The notes under the pieces are model-generated. The model was given only the letters and a program-made list of their open reading frames with translations, was not told where the DNA came from and did no database searches. 18,476 nt of DNA from Deltaproteobacteria bacterium UBA2385. GTDB taxonomy: Bacteria; Myxococcota_A; UBA796; UBA2385. Of the stretch, positions 1 through 7,849 are shown in pieces. Location of the stretch: assembly GCA_002343455.1 (NCBI GenBank), contig DDSR01000469.1:185-18660 (forward strand), read 5' to 3'. Every line of letters starts with the position of its first letter. Position 1 is the first letter of the stretch. The position numbers and the translations under genes are program-made.

Positions 1-39
1 GGCGTCTTGGCGTCTTGGCGGTTCCGCTTCCTGTGGAGA

Positions 40-94
40 GGCGAACCCCCGGTTTTTGCAGCGCTCGTGGGGTGAACCTCCCTTTTTTGCAGCG
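40..94 (+). repeat. Tandem pair 1 of the 24-nt unit (31-nt period)
   Basis: Two copies lie at 40-63 and 71-94, separated by a 7-nt spacer that is not conserved. Each copy reads GGYGAACCYCC, then seven A/T-rich bases, then GCAGCG. In this pair the variable core is a run of T, whereas in the other pairs it is a run of A when read in the same orientation. Confidence 0.85.
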
Positions 95-182
95 GAATTG
101 CGGTCCAACGGGATGTGAGGGCCGGAAGGCTAACCAGACGTCAATAACTTAGGTCCGCCGACCCGCCGGATCCGGCCTCCGC

Positions 183-237
183 CGCTGCATTTTTCGGGGG
201 TTCACCTCCCGACCGCTGCATTTTTCGGGGGTTCGCC
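183..237 (-). repeat. Tandem pair 2 of the 24-nt unit, inverted relative to pair 1
   Basis: Copies lie at 183-206 and 214-237 and read CGCTGCA, TTTTT, CGGGGG, TTCRCC on the plus strand, the reverse complement of the pair 1 consensus. They are again 24 nt long with a 7-nt spacer, so start-to-start is exactly 31 nt. The pair ends 42 nt before the ATG of the gene at 280. Confidence 0.85.
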
Positions 238-267
238 CCCTCCGAAGCGCGCCGATAGGTCTCGTAC

Positions 268-272
268 GGAGG
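268..272 (+). promoter_or_regulatory. Ribosome binding site GGAGG, overlapping a partial repeat unit
   Basis: GGAGG lies 7 nt before the ATG at 280 and decides that start. The bases at 271-279 also match the first nine positions of the 24-nt unit (GGCGAACCC), so the site may be a partial unit that overlaps the ribosome binding site. The overlap could also be chance. Confidence 0.6.
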
Positions 273-279
273 CGAACCC

Positions 280-744
280 ATGGGCTTCTGGATCCACGTC
301 GGACCGCTGTCAAAGACGGCACTCCCCGAAAGGGTGACCGAGCTCAGGCCTTTGATTGGACCCGGAGATACGGTGGGCGAAGGCTGCGAGGGTGCGACCC
401 GATGGCAGTCCTACCCCTACCCAAACACCGCGCCTGGCTACCTGTCGGACGCCGCAGGCCATACACCCGCGCACGCCGCACTGGAGTCCCAGTCGATCAT
501 CGCCGGAGAGCCCCAGGCCGCAGTGGCCCACCCCGACGGCGTCCCAGTCGTCTCAGCACTGGTGCTCCAGCAAGAGCTGGAGGCCTGTGCTCGAGCCAAT
601 TGCTGGAACATCTCCACGCGGGTGGGCCGGGATGAACTGGACGAGATCGACGACCACCCCGGTGTCGCGAAGTACCTCGCGCGTGATCTGTACTTCGCGG
701 TCTCCCTGGTTCTCGCCGAGGGCACCGTCGCCCTTCTGGACTGA
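280..744 (+). CDS. Hypothetical protein, 154 aa, unrecognised
   Basis: I do not recognise this protein. It has an ATG start with a well-placed GGAGG and mostly G or C in third codon positions, though less strongly than its neighbours. It shows no signal peptide or membrane segment, so it is probably cytoplasmic. The N-terminal half is rich in Pro, Gly and Ala. The C-terminal third (about residues 95-154) looks like a folded helical domain with the segments QQELEACARANCW and DELDEIDDHPGVAKYLARDL. The gene stops 2 nt before the convergent stop of the penicillin-binding protein gene. It sits directly downstream of repeat element A, which might control it. Competing frames in this stretch lack a comparable ribosome binding site. 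The call rests on start signal, codon use and fit between neighbours, not homology. Confidence 0.55.
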   Translation: MGFWIHVGPLSKTALPERVTELRPLIGPGDTVGEGCEGATRWQSYPYPNTAPGYLSDAAGHTPAHAALESQSIIAGEPQAAVAHPDGVPVVSALVLQQELEACARANCWNISTRVGRDELDEIDDHPGVAKYLARDLYFAVSLVLAEGTVALLD

Positions 745-746
745 CC

Positions 747-3071
747 TCACCCCCCCTCCGTCGCCGCCTTCTCCTCCGCCTCCCGCTGCTTGCGCTTCCA
801 CAGCCCCTCGTAGCCCTTGTCCTCCTTCTCTTCGCCCTCGACCTCCGGCGCCCGCGTATGCAGCTGCGTACAGGCCTTCTTCGGCTCGGTCCCCGGCAGG
901 AAGGGCGCCCCCGTCAGCGGGCAGCTCCCGTTCGACAGCCCACCGCTGACCAGGCAGATCGCCCGCGAGGTCGTCTTGACCTCGCCCTGAAACTCCGCCT
1001 GCGGCATGCCCTGGTGCAGGGCGCGGGTCCACCAGCCCCACAGCGGGCTGGCCAGGTCGCTGGCGCTGGCGCCGATACGGACAGGCTGGTCGTAGCCGAT
1101 CCACAGGGCGTTGGCGTAGTCGGGGGTGCCGCCGACGAACCAGAGGTCCTTCTCGCTGTCGGTGGTGCCGGTCTTGCCGATGGCGGGGCCGCCGTAGCCG
1201 GGGAAGCCGCCGCCCCCGCGGGAGGCGCCGCCGGTGCCTTGCTCGATGACGGCGCGCATCATGTCCCGGGTCAGGGCGGCGGCCTCGGGAGGCAGGACCT
1301 GGTCGCCCCAGCCCTCGACCCGCAGGCGGCTGCGCCCGCGGGCGTCGGTGACCTGCATCACGGGCCAGCCCGAGGCCAGCTTGCCCTCGCCGATGACGGT
1401 GGCGACGAAGCGGGCCATCTCCAGCGGGGTCGCCTCGCCCTGGCCCAGGGCCAGGCCCAGCTCTTCGGGCCAGCCGCGGGTCTCGAAGCCCAGGGTGCGC
1501 GCCAGGGCGATCAGCTCGGCGGGGCCGCCGGCCTCCTGCAGCAGGGCGGCCGTGGCGATGTTCTGGCTCCAGGTGAGGGCGTAGGCCAGCGCCGCGGTGG
1601 TGGTGTAGCCGCCGCCGACGTTGCGAGGGTTCCAGCCGTCGGTGTCGGGGAAGACGCCGCGGCTGTTGCGCAGGGCGGTCGCAGGGGTGAAGCGCCAGCT
1701 CCCGTCGGGGTTCTTCTGCGAGAGGGCCAGCGCGAAGACCAGGGGCTTCAGCGCCGAGCCCGGCTGGCGGCGGGCCTGCGTGGCCCGGTTGAAGTCGGTC
1801 GCCAGCGCCTGGGTGCCGCCGTGTACGGCCACCAGGAAGCCCGTGCGGGTGGAGATCACCGCGCCGGCGACCTCGATGGGCTCGCTGCCGCGTCGCCCGA
1901 CGATGCGCTCCAGGTAGCGGGTGCGCTCGGGCAGCAGCGTGTCGGACTGCTCCTGGGCGACGATGTCCAGCGCGGTCCAGACGTCCATGCCGGCGCCGTA
2001 GAGCATGGTGGTCCCGATCTTGGCCTCGGACCAGGTGCGGACGGCCTGGAGGTAGCTGGGGTAGCGCTCCGCCGGGCGAGGCTTGCTGCGGGTCTCGATC
2101 GGCTCCAGGCGCGCGGCGGCCACGTCCCAGCCGGCCTTCTCCAGGCGGTCCAGCACCATGTCGCGGCGGACCAGGGCCCGGTCGGGGAAGCGGTCGGGCG
2201 CGTAGCGGGCGGGCGCGGGCAGGATGCCGGCCAGGGTGGCCGCTTGAGAGAGGCTCAGCTCGGTGGCCTCGATCCCGTAGTAGTGCCGCGCCGCCGCCTG
2301 GAAGCCGCAGATGCTGAAGCTGCCGTCCTGCCCCAGGTAGGGCGTGTCCAGGTAGATCTGGAGTACGCCGTCCTTGCCCAGGTAGCGGTCCAGCGCGACC
2401 GCGGTCGCCGCCTCGCGCAGCTTGCGGTCCAGGGTCTTGTCCTTCTCCTGGCTGAGGTTCTTGACGACCTGCATGGTCAGGGTGCTGGCCCCCTGCTTGA
2501 AGCCGCCGCCCTGGGCGTTGATCCAGGCCGCCCGGCTCATCCCCTTCAGGTCGATGCCGCCGTGCTCGAAGAAGGCCTCGTCCTCGGCGGCGACGATGGC
2601 GGCCAGCAGCAGCTTGGGGGCCTGGGCGATCGGCAGGTGCTCGCGGATCTCGCCGTCAGGGCCGATCAGGCTACCCAGGAAGACGGGCTCCAGCGCCAGC
2701 GGTCGGGTCCAGCCCTCCAGGCCCGCCGGCTGGACCCCCTCGGCGAAGAGGCCGCCGCGGGGGATGACCTCGCCGGTCTTGGCGCAGTACTGGCCGGGCT
2801 CGGCGGGAGGGCAGCTCTCCTGGTAGCCGCGGGCCTTGGCGTGCAGGACCAGCCGCTCGGGGGGCAGGTCCAGCGGTGCCGGCGCCGACCAGGCGCGCCC
2901 GGGGAAGCTCCAGCCGGGGTGGGCGACCTCGTGGGCGAGGTGCTGGTCGGCCAGCTTCCGGGCCGAGGCGCGCACCACTAGCCACTGCGGCCAGAGCAGG
3001 GCCAGCCCGACCCCGCCGGCGAGCAGGGTCAGGATCAGGACGGCGAGGAGGGCGCGGCGCAGGCGGGTCAT
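747..3071 (-). CDS. Class A penicillin-binding protein (bifunctional transglycosylase/transpeptidase, PBP1A/1C-like)
   Basis: This 774-residue enzyme polymerises lipid II into glycan strands and cross-links the peptides in the periplasm. An N-terminal membrane anchor spans about residues 7-29. The GT51 glycosyltransferase domain (about 140-310) shows the catalytic AAEDEAFFEHGG motif with E163 and the QGASTLTMQ motif at 193-201, where the family usually has GGSTITQQ. The transpeptidase domain carries all three serine-enzyme motifs: S439-A-L-K442, S502-Q-N504 and K633-T-G635. The tail contains cysteines at 706, 717 and 734 and ends in a charged Glu/Lys-rich stretch. It is the last gene of a minus-strand operon, 16 nt after the rhodanese stop, with no clear ribosome binding site of its own, so it may depend on upstream translation or transcript. 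All catalytic motifs are intact. The exact subclass is uncertain. Confidence 0.95.
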   Translation of the reverse strand: MTRLRRALLAVLILTLLAGGVGLALLWPQWLVVRASARKLADQHLAHEVAHPGWSFPGRAWSAPAPLDLPPERLVLHAKARGYQESCPPAEPGQYCAKTGEVIPRGGLFAEGVQPAGLEGWTRPLALEPVFLGSLIGPDGEIREHLPIAQAPKLLLAAIVAAEDEAFFEHGGIDLKGMSRAAWINAQGGGFKQGASTLTMQVVKNLSQEKDKTLDRKLREAATAVALDRYLGKDGVLQIYLDTPYLGQDGSFSICGFQAAARHYYGIEATELSLSQAATLAGILPAPARYAPDRFPDRALVRRDMVLDRLEKAGWDVAAARLEPIETRSKPRPAERYPSYLQAVRTWSEAKIGTTMLYGAGMDVWTALDIVAQEQSDTLLPERTRYLERIVGRRGSEPIEVAGAVISTRTGFLVAVHGGTQALATDFNRATQARRQPGSALKPLVFALALSQKNPDGSWRFTPATALRNSRGVFPDTDGWNPRNVGGGYTTTAALAYALTWSQNIATAALLQEAGGPAELIALARTLGFETRGWPEELGLALGQGEATPLEMARFVATVIGEGKLASGWPVMQVTDARGRSRLRVEGWGDQVLPPEAAALTRDMMRAVIEQGTGGASRGGGGFPGYGGPAIGKTGTTDSEKDLWFVGGTPDYANALWIGYDQPVRIGASASDLASPLWGWWTRALHQGMPQAEFQGEVKTTSRAICLVSGGLSNGSCPLTGAPFLPGTEPKKACTQLHTRAPEVEGEEKEDKGYEGLWKRKQREAEEKAATEGG

Positions 3072-3087
3072 ACGGAGGTCGGATCCG

Positions 3088-3504
3088 CTATTCCAGCGGG
3101 TACCCGGCCGCCTCCCAGGCCTGGGTGCCGCCCGCCACGTTGCGCGCCCCGCTGTAGCCCTGGCGGTGCAGCAGGCCGGTGGCGCTGCTGGAGCGGCCGC
3201 CGACCGCGCAGATCACGGCGAACTCCCGATCCTTGAGGGCCGCCAGCTCGGCGCTGCGGGCCTGGAGCTCCTGAAGAGGGATGTTGATCGCGCCGGGCAC
3301 ATGCCCCTCGGCGAACTCCTCGGGGGTGCGCACGTCCAGCACGGGCAGCCCGGAGACGGTGGCGGCCTGCAGCTCGGAGACGGTGAGGTCCGCGGCGCGG
3401 GCCGGGGTCTGGCCGCTGAGGACGGATCCGGCCTGCGCGGTCTCGGGCGGGCCTCCGCAGGCCACCAGCATGCACGCCAACGACAGGGTCAGGAGCTTGC
3501 TCAT
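3088..3504 (-). CDS. Rhodanese-like domain lipoprotein
   Basis: This 138-residue protein is a secreted single-domain rhodanese. Residues 1-16 form a lipoprotein signal with lipobox LVAC, giving lipidated Cys16. The rhodanese fold runs from about 40 to the end and shows LDVRTPEEFAEGHVPGAINIP, the active-site loop C99-A-V-G-G-R-S and the closing GGTQAWEAAGYP. Family knowledge says Cys99 can carry a persulfide; the natural sulfur donor or redox partner is unknown. The start codon overlaps the stop of the upstream cytochrome peroxidase gene as ATGA, indicating translational coupling. Its placement with a di-heme cytochrome suggests an envelope redox or sulfur role, which is inference. Confidence 0.93.
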   Translation of the reverse strand: MSKLLTLSLACMLVACGGPPETAQAGSVLSGQTPARAADLTVSELQAATVSGLPVLDVRTPEEFAEGHVPGAINIPLQELQARSAELAALKDREFAVICAVGGRSSSATGLLHRQGYSGARNVAGGTQAWEAAGYPLE

Positions 3505-4463
3505 TTCGAGTCCGGAGGGAGGGTGGGAGGCGCGGTCAGGTGAGCGGGCAGATCACCTGTCAGCGTCTCCAGGAAGGCCTGGAGGGAGCTTAGCTGAGCG
3601 GGGTCCAGTGCGCGTCCGAGCGCGTGGGTGCTTACCTCGGGCAGGCTCGTCGCGGAGCCGTCGTGCAGCCAGGGGCCGGTCCGGTCTACGTTGCGCAGGG
3701 GAGGGACCTTCAAGGGCTGCTCCCCATCGAGCCGCTCCATGCTGGCTCCACCGAGCAGGGCGCCGTTGTGGCAGCTCGCGCAGCCCAGCTCGAGGAAGAG
3801 CCGCAGCCCCTCCACCTGCTCGGCCGAGATGGCGTCGAGCTTCCCGGCTAGAAAATGGTCGATCGGGGCGGGGGTCAGCAGGGTCCGCTGAAAGGCCGCC
3901 AGGGCCAGCGCGGCGTGCTCGGCGGTGACGGGAGGGTCTGCGTCGGGGAATGCAGCCTGGAAGAGCGGCGCGTAGCCGGGGATGGCTCGGAGGCTCTTCT
4001 CCACGCTCGCGGTCGAGGCCGCGCCCAGCTCCGCCGGATCGAGCAGGGCCTGGGCGGACTGGAGCTCGATGGTGGAGGCGCGGCCGTCCCCGTAGAGGCT
4101 GGCCTGGAGGGCAGCGTTGTAGACCGAGGGGCTGTTTCGCGTGCCTCCGGTGGCGGGGACCGGCAGGCCATCCACCCCCCAGGCGTCCAGGGCGTGGCAG
4201 CTGTTGCAGCTGCGATCCCGGCGCGGCGAGAGGCGGGCGTCGAAGTAGAGGGTGCGGCCGAGCTCGACCCGCTCGGCGCGCAAGGGCTTGCCTTCGAAGA
4301 GGGCCATGTCCGGCAGCGGCGCCAGCACGGCCTGGGCCTGGGCCAGCACCGCCGCGGCCTGCGCGGAGCCCGGGGCGAGCTCGGGGGGCGCCTGGGGCGC
4401 GAGCTCCGGGGAGGGCTCTTCGGGAGCCCCGGCGCAGGCCAGGAGGAGGATGGGGATGAGCAT
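3501..4463 (-). CDS. Di-heme cytochrome c peroxidase / MauG-family lipoprotein
   Basis: The 320-residue product belongs to the di-heme peroxidase superfamily, which reduces hydrogen peroxide or catalyses MauG-like oxidations in the periplasm. Two covalent heme sites are visible: CNSCH at 86-90 and CASCH at 228-232. The surrounding signatures are typical: LGRTLYFDARLSP before heme 1, GGTRNSPSVYNAA after it, and PPLRNVDRTGPWLHDGS with LPEV in the C-terminal half. The signal is a very short lipoprotein type, MLIPILLLAC, with Cys10 the likely lipidated residue and no Lys or Arg before it. An Ala/Pro-rich linker follows to about residue 35. It is the first gene of the operon with rhodanese and class A PBP. 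Peroxidase versus MauG-like substrate oxidation cannot be separated here. Confidence 0.93.
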   Translation of the reverse strand: MLIPILLLACAGAPEEPSPELAPQAPPELAPGSAQAAAVLAQAQAVLAPLPDMALFEGKPLRAERVELGRTLYFDARLSPRRDRSCNSCHALDAWGVDGLPVPATGGTRNSPSVYNAALQASLYGDGRASTIELQSAQALLDPAELGAASTASVEKSLRAIPGYAPLFQAAFPDADPPVTAEHAALALAAFQRTLLTPAPIDHFLAGKLDAISAEQVEGLRLFLELGCASCHNGALLGGASMERLDGEQPLKVPPLRNVDRTGPWLHDGSATSLPEVSTHALGRALDPAQLSSLQAFLETLTGDLPAHLTAPPTLPPDSK

Positions 4464-4466
4464 GGG

Positions 4467-4473
4467 CCTCCTT
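4467..4473 (-). promoter_or_regulatory. Ribosome binding site AAGGAGG with short spacing
   Basis: A strong AAGGAGG precedes the cytochrome peroxidase ATG, but only 3 nt separate it from the start codon. This is shorter than the usual 5-9 nt. No alternative nearby Met would keep the lipobox, so the start is retained. Confidence 0.6.
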
Positions 4474-4589
4474 CAGGGGAGCCCCTCCCTAACGGCAGGT
4501 GCGTAGCCGGGCATGAATGCCGGATGCTGCCCCGGGCCCCTCCTCCGAGGTGCAGATCGGGCATGGATCCGATAGCTTCGCCAGCCCCC

Positions 4590-4595
4590 AAGGAG
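4590..4595 (+). promoter_or_regulatory. Ribosome binding site AAGGAG of pckA
   Basis: AAGGAG lies 5 nt before the ATG at 4601. It fixes that codon as the pckA start rather than an in-frame upstream ATG at 4517. Confidence 0.85.
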
Positions 4596-4600
4596 TCCGC

Positions 4601-6184
<1,584 letters not shown>

Positions 6185-6187
6185 GGC

Positions 6188-6682
6188 TCAGCCCCCGGCC
6201 GACGCGTCTTCCGCCTGCAGCGTCGCCACGAGCTGGTCGATGACGGCGTTCCAGCCCTCGAAGAAGCCCATGTTCTTGTGCTGGTCCGCCGAGTCGACGT
6301 TGCCGTGGCGGGCGATGGCGAGGTAGCGGCAGCCGCCCTCGACCGGCTCCAGGAACAGGAAGGCCGTGAACATCGGCTGGGCGGAGGGGCGGTAGTCCGG
6401 CAGCAGCGTGTCGGTGAAGACGAGCTTGCGGTCGGGCACCAGCTCCAGGAAGCAGCCCAGGTTCTCGAAGCGCTCGCCGTCCGGCCCGTTCATCACGGTG
6501 AAGAAGCGCCCGCCTGGCCGCAGGTCGAGCTCGGCCTCGGAGACGTACCAGGGCTTGGGGCAGAACCACTGCTTGAGGTGCTCGGCCGTGGTCCAGGCCT
6601 TGTAGACCCGGGCGGGAGAGACGGGGACAACCCGGTCGATGACCAGGTCGAGGGTGGGGTCGATCTCGATGGGGAGGCTCAT
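6188..6682 (-). CDS. SRPBCC / AHSA1-like domain protein
   Basis: The 164-residue protein has the START-like AHSA1 (activator of Hsp90 ATPase homologue 1) fold. It starts with LDLVIDRVVPVSPARVYKAWT, continues with LKQWFCPKPW and LRPGGRFFTVM, and ends with the helix HKNMGFFEGWNAVIDQLVATL, all usual for this family. Such proteins form a hydrophobic ligand cavity; the ligand here is unknown. No signal peptide is present, so it is cytoplasmic. The ATG overlaps the stop of the ArsR gene as ATGA, so the two are translationally coupled. ArsR-SRPBCC gene pairs are common, and the regulator is presumed to control this gene. An upstream in-frame extension is possible but would run into the regulator gene. 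Confidence 0.9.
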   Translation of the reverse strand: MSLPIEIDPTLDLVIDRVVPVSPARVYKAWTTAEHLKQWFCPKPWYVSEAELDLRPGGRFFTVMNGPDGERFENLGCFLELVPDRKLVFTDTLLPDYRPSAQPMFTAFLFLEPVEGGCRYLAIARHGNVDSADQHKNMGFFEGWNAVIDQLVATLQAEDASAGG

Positions 6683-7008
6683 TCGTCGTCCTTCATGGTG
6701 AGCAGGTATTGATCGAGCTGGTCGCAACGTCTCTCCCACAGGCTGCGCTGCGTGGAGAGCCAGTCCTGGGCCAGCGCCAGGCTGTCGGGTACGAAGAGGC
6801 AGGTGCGCACGCGGCCATGTTTCTGGCTGCGGACGAGCCCGACGGCTTCGAGGAGCTTGAGGTGTTGATCCACCGTCGACAGGCCCACGCCGGCGAGCAT
6901 GGCCAGCTCGCTGGGTGAGGCCGGTCCCATCGCCAGCCGCTCCAGCATGGCGCGGCGGGTCGGGTCGGCGAGGGCCTTGAAGACCCGGTCGGCGGGGATC
7001 GACTGCAT
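6679..7008 (-). CDS. ArsR-family winged-helix transcriptional regulator
   Basis: This protein (109 residues from the ATG at 7008) is a small winged-helix repressor. RVFKALADPTRRAMLERLA is the classical ArsR opening, SPSELAMLAGVGLSTVDQHLKLLEAVGLV is the helix-turn-helix, and RSQKHGRVRTCLFV is the wing. Only one Cys is present, so the metal-binding site of ArsR/SmtB sensors is lacking and the signal is probably not a metal. An alternative TTG start at 7044 would give 121 residues and has a purine-rich AAGGGGG upstream. The ATG start instead places a perfect palindrome immediately before the gene and begins close to the family norm, so I prefer it moderately. It is followed by the coupled SRPBCC gene. 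Confidence 0.9.
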   Translation of the reverse strand: MQSIPADRVFKALADPTRRAMLERLAMGPASPSELAMLAGVGLSTVDQHLKLLEAVGLVRSQKHGRVRTCLFVPDSLALAQDWLSTQRSLWERRCDQLDQYLLTMKDDE

Positions 7009-7009
7009 G

Positions 7010-7035
7010 AACACTTCGGTAGCCGACGAAGTGTT
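7010..7035. promoter_or_regulatory. Perfect 9-bp inverted repeat, probable ArsR operator
   Basis: AACACTTCG at 7010-7018 and CGAAGTGTT at 7027-7035 are perfect inverted repeats with an 8-nt spacer. The site ends one base before the ATG of the ArsR gene and lies about 50 nt from the divergent Uma2 gene. A symmetrical site at the regulator's own start fits autorepression. It could also act as an RNA hairpin hiding the start. Confidence 0.65.
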
Positions 7036-7071
7036 GAGGCGCAAGGGACCCCCTTCGCCCCGGCCTCAGGT

Positions 7072-7077
7072 TATGAT
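7072..7077 (+). promoter_or_regulatory. Possible -10 element TATGAT before Uma2
   Basis: TATGAT differs from TATAAT at one position. It lies so close to the ATG at 7084 that transcription would start at or next to the start codon, implying a leaderless message. No -35 was seen. The Uma2 gene also lacks a clear ribosome binding site, which fits but does not prove this. Confidence 0.3.
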
Positions 7078-7083
7078 GTCTCC

Positions 7084-7815
7084 ATGTCCAGCTCGACCGC
7101 CATGGCCTCGTCCTCGCTCCCGCCGTCGGCCGTGCTCTATCCCGACTCCGATGGGCAGCCGATGGCCGAGAACACCGAGCAATTTGCCTTCATCCAGACC
7201 TTTCAGGGAAACCTCGATGTGCTGCTGCCCGACTTCGTGGCTGGCGATCACCTCTGGTACCCCGTCGAAGGGCGCCCGGACCTCCGCATCGCACCGGATG
7301 TCTACGTCGCCATGGGCCGCCCCAAGGGGCACCGGGGCTCCTACAAGCAGTGGCTCGAAGCGGACGCACCGCTCAGCGTGGTCTTCGAGTGGTGGTCGCC
7401 GTCGAACACCTTCGGAGATCGGGTCCAGAAGCTCCGATTCTACGAACGGTTTGGTGTGCAGGAGTTCTACGCCTGGGATCCTTTGACTCGTGAGCTGAGC
7501 GCCTTTCACCGCGAGGGACAGCAGCTGATCCCGGTCAACACCGAGGGGGGGATCATCAGCCCCCTGCTCGGTGTGCGCCTCGATGTCCAGGACGGGGCCC
7601 TGCGGGGATGGCGGCCCGACGGCAAGCCCTTTCTGACGGTCGTGGAGATGGATGAGGCGCGGCAGCGCGCCGAGCTTGAGCGTGACCAGGCGGCCCGTGA
7701 GCGTGACCAGGCGGCCCGGGAGCGTGACCAGGCGGCCCGGGAGCGCGACCAGGAGCGAGCGCGGGCGGAAGCCCTGGCGGCGAAGCTGAGGGAGCTGGGC
7801 GTCGAGCTGGACTGA
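7084..7815 (+). CDS. Uma2-family putative PD-(D/E)XK nuclease with C-terminal coiled coil
   Basis: This 243-residue protein belongs to the Uma2 (DUF820) family, which has a restriction-endonuclease-like fold and mostly unknown function. It has the N-terminal signature YPDSDGQPMAENTEQF and the WYPVEG segment. The core strands read RIAPDVYVAMGRPKG and VVFEWWSPSNT, followed by QKLRFYERFGVQEFYAWDP. Candidate catalytic residues are Asp72, Glu102 and Lys116, all in the expected family positions. From about residue 190 to 240 a charged coiled coil follows, built on an exact 7-residue ERDQAAR repeat encoded by 21-bp DNA repeats. The start could also be the Met at codon 7. A DNA methyltransferase gene begins 35 nt downstream on the same strand. 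Nuclease activity is inferred from the fold only. Confidence 0.88.
   Translation: MSSSTAMASSSLPPSAVLYPDSDGQPMAENTEQFAFIQTFQGNLDVLLPDFVAGDHLWYPVEGRPDLRIAPDVYVAMGRPKGHRGSYKQWLEADAPLSVVFEWWSPSNTFGDRVQKLRFYERFGVQEFYAWDPLTRELSAFHREGQQLIPVNTEGGIISPLLGVRLDVQDGALRGWRPDGKPFLTVVEMDEARQRAELERDQAARERDQAARERDQAARERDQERARAEALAAKLRELGVELD
7681..7755 (+). repeat. 21-bp tandem repeat coding for coiled-coil heptads
   Basis: Three nearly identical 21-bp units (7681-7701, 7702-7722 and 7723-7743) plus a partial fourth encode RDQAARE heptads. The first and second units differ at one base and the second and third are identical. The repeat keeps the reading frame when units are gained or lost, so the coiled-coil length may vary between strains. 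Confidence 0.85.
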
Positions 7816-7849
7816 GGGCCCGGGCCTCGTCCAGGCAGACCGCTTCGCC

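Larger units (their letters stand above)
25..249. repeat. Palindromic intergenic repeat element A (REPIN/MITE-like or double operator)
   Basis: This gene-free region carries two tandem pairs of a 24-nt unit (40-94 and 183-237) facing each other across 88 nt. The outer inverted repeat extends further: CGCTTC at 25-30 is matched by GAAGCG at 244-249. The interior shares ordered blocks with element B near 12.8 kb: GGGCCG at 119, GGYCCGCCG at 152, ATCCGG at 170 and CTCC at 177. These shared blocks suggest the two regions are copies of one element rather than chance motif clusters. I see no coding sequence inside it. Whether it is mobile, regulatory or a structured RNA cannot be decided from sequence alone. 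Confidence 0.7.
4464..4600. promoter_or_regulatory. Divergent intergenic region between cytochrome peroxidase operon and pckA
   Basis: This 137-nt region must hold promoters for both directions. It contains a direct repeat of CGGGCATG at 4508-4515 and 4558-4565, exactly 50 nt apart, each inside a small dyad (GCAT/ATGC at 4511-4520 and ATCGG/CCGAT at 4556-4573). No convincing -35/-10 pair was found. Confidence 0.4.

Noticed and set aside
1..23. Tandem GGCGTCTT octamers at the window edge
   Set aside because: Only two full copies and a partial third are visible before the window starts; too little to call a repeat array.
40..237. CRISPR array
   Set aside because: Spacers are only 7 nt, units come in pairs of opposite orientation and no cas gene is nearby.
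858..2981. 707-codon open frame on the plus strand
   Set aside because: It is antisense to the penicillin-binding protein with all catalytic motifs; the translation is low-complexity Gly/Ala/Arg/Gln without domain signals.
4475..4486. AGGGG/CCCCT hairpin as terminator
   Set aside because: The loop would be 2 nt and no T-run follows; it lies upstream of the gene, not at a gene end.
4517..4600. Upstream ATG for pckA
   Set aside because: No ribosome binding site precedes it and the family N-terminus matches the ATG at 4601, which has AAGGAG.
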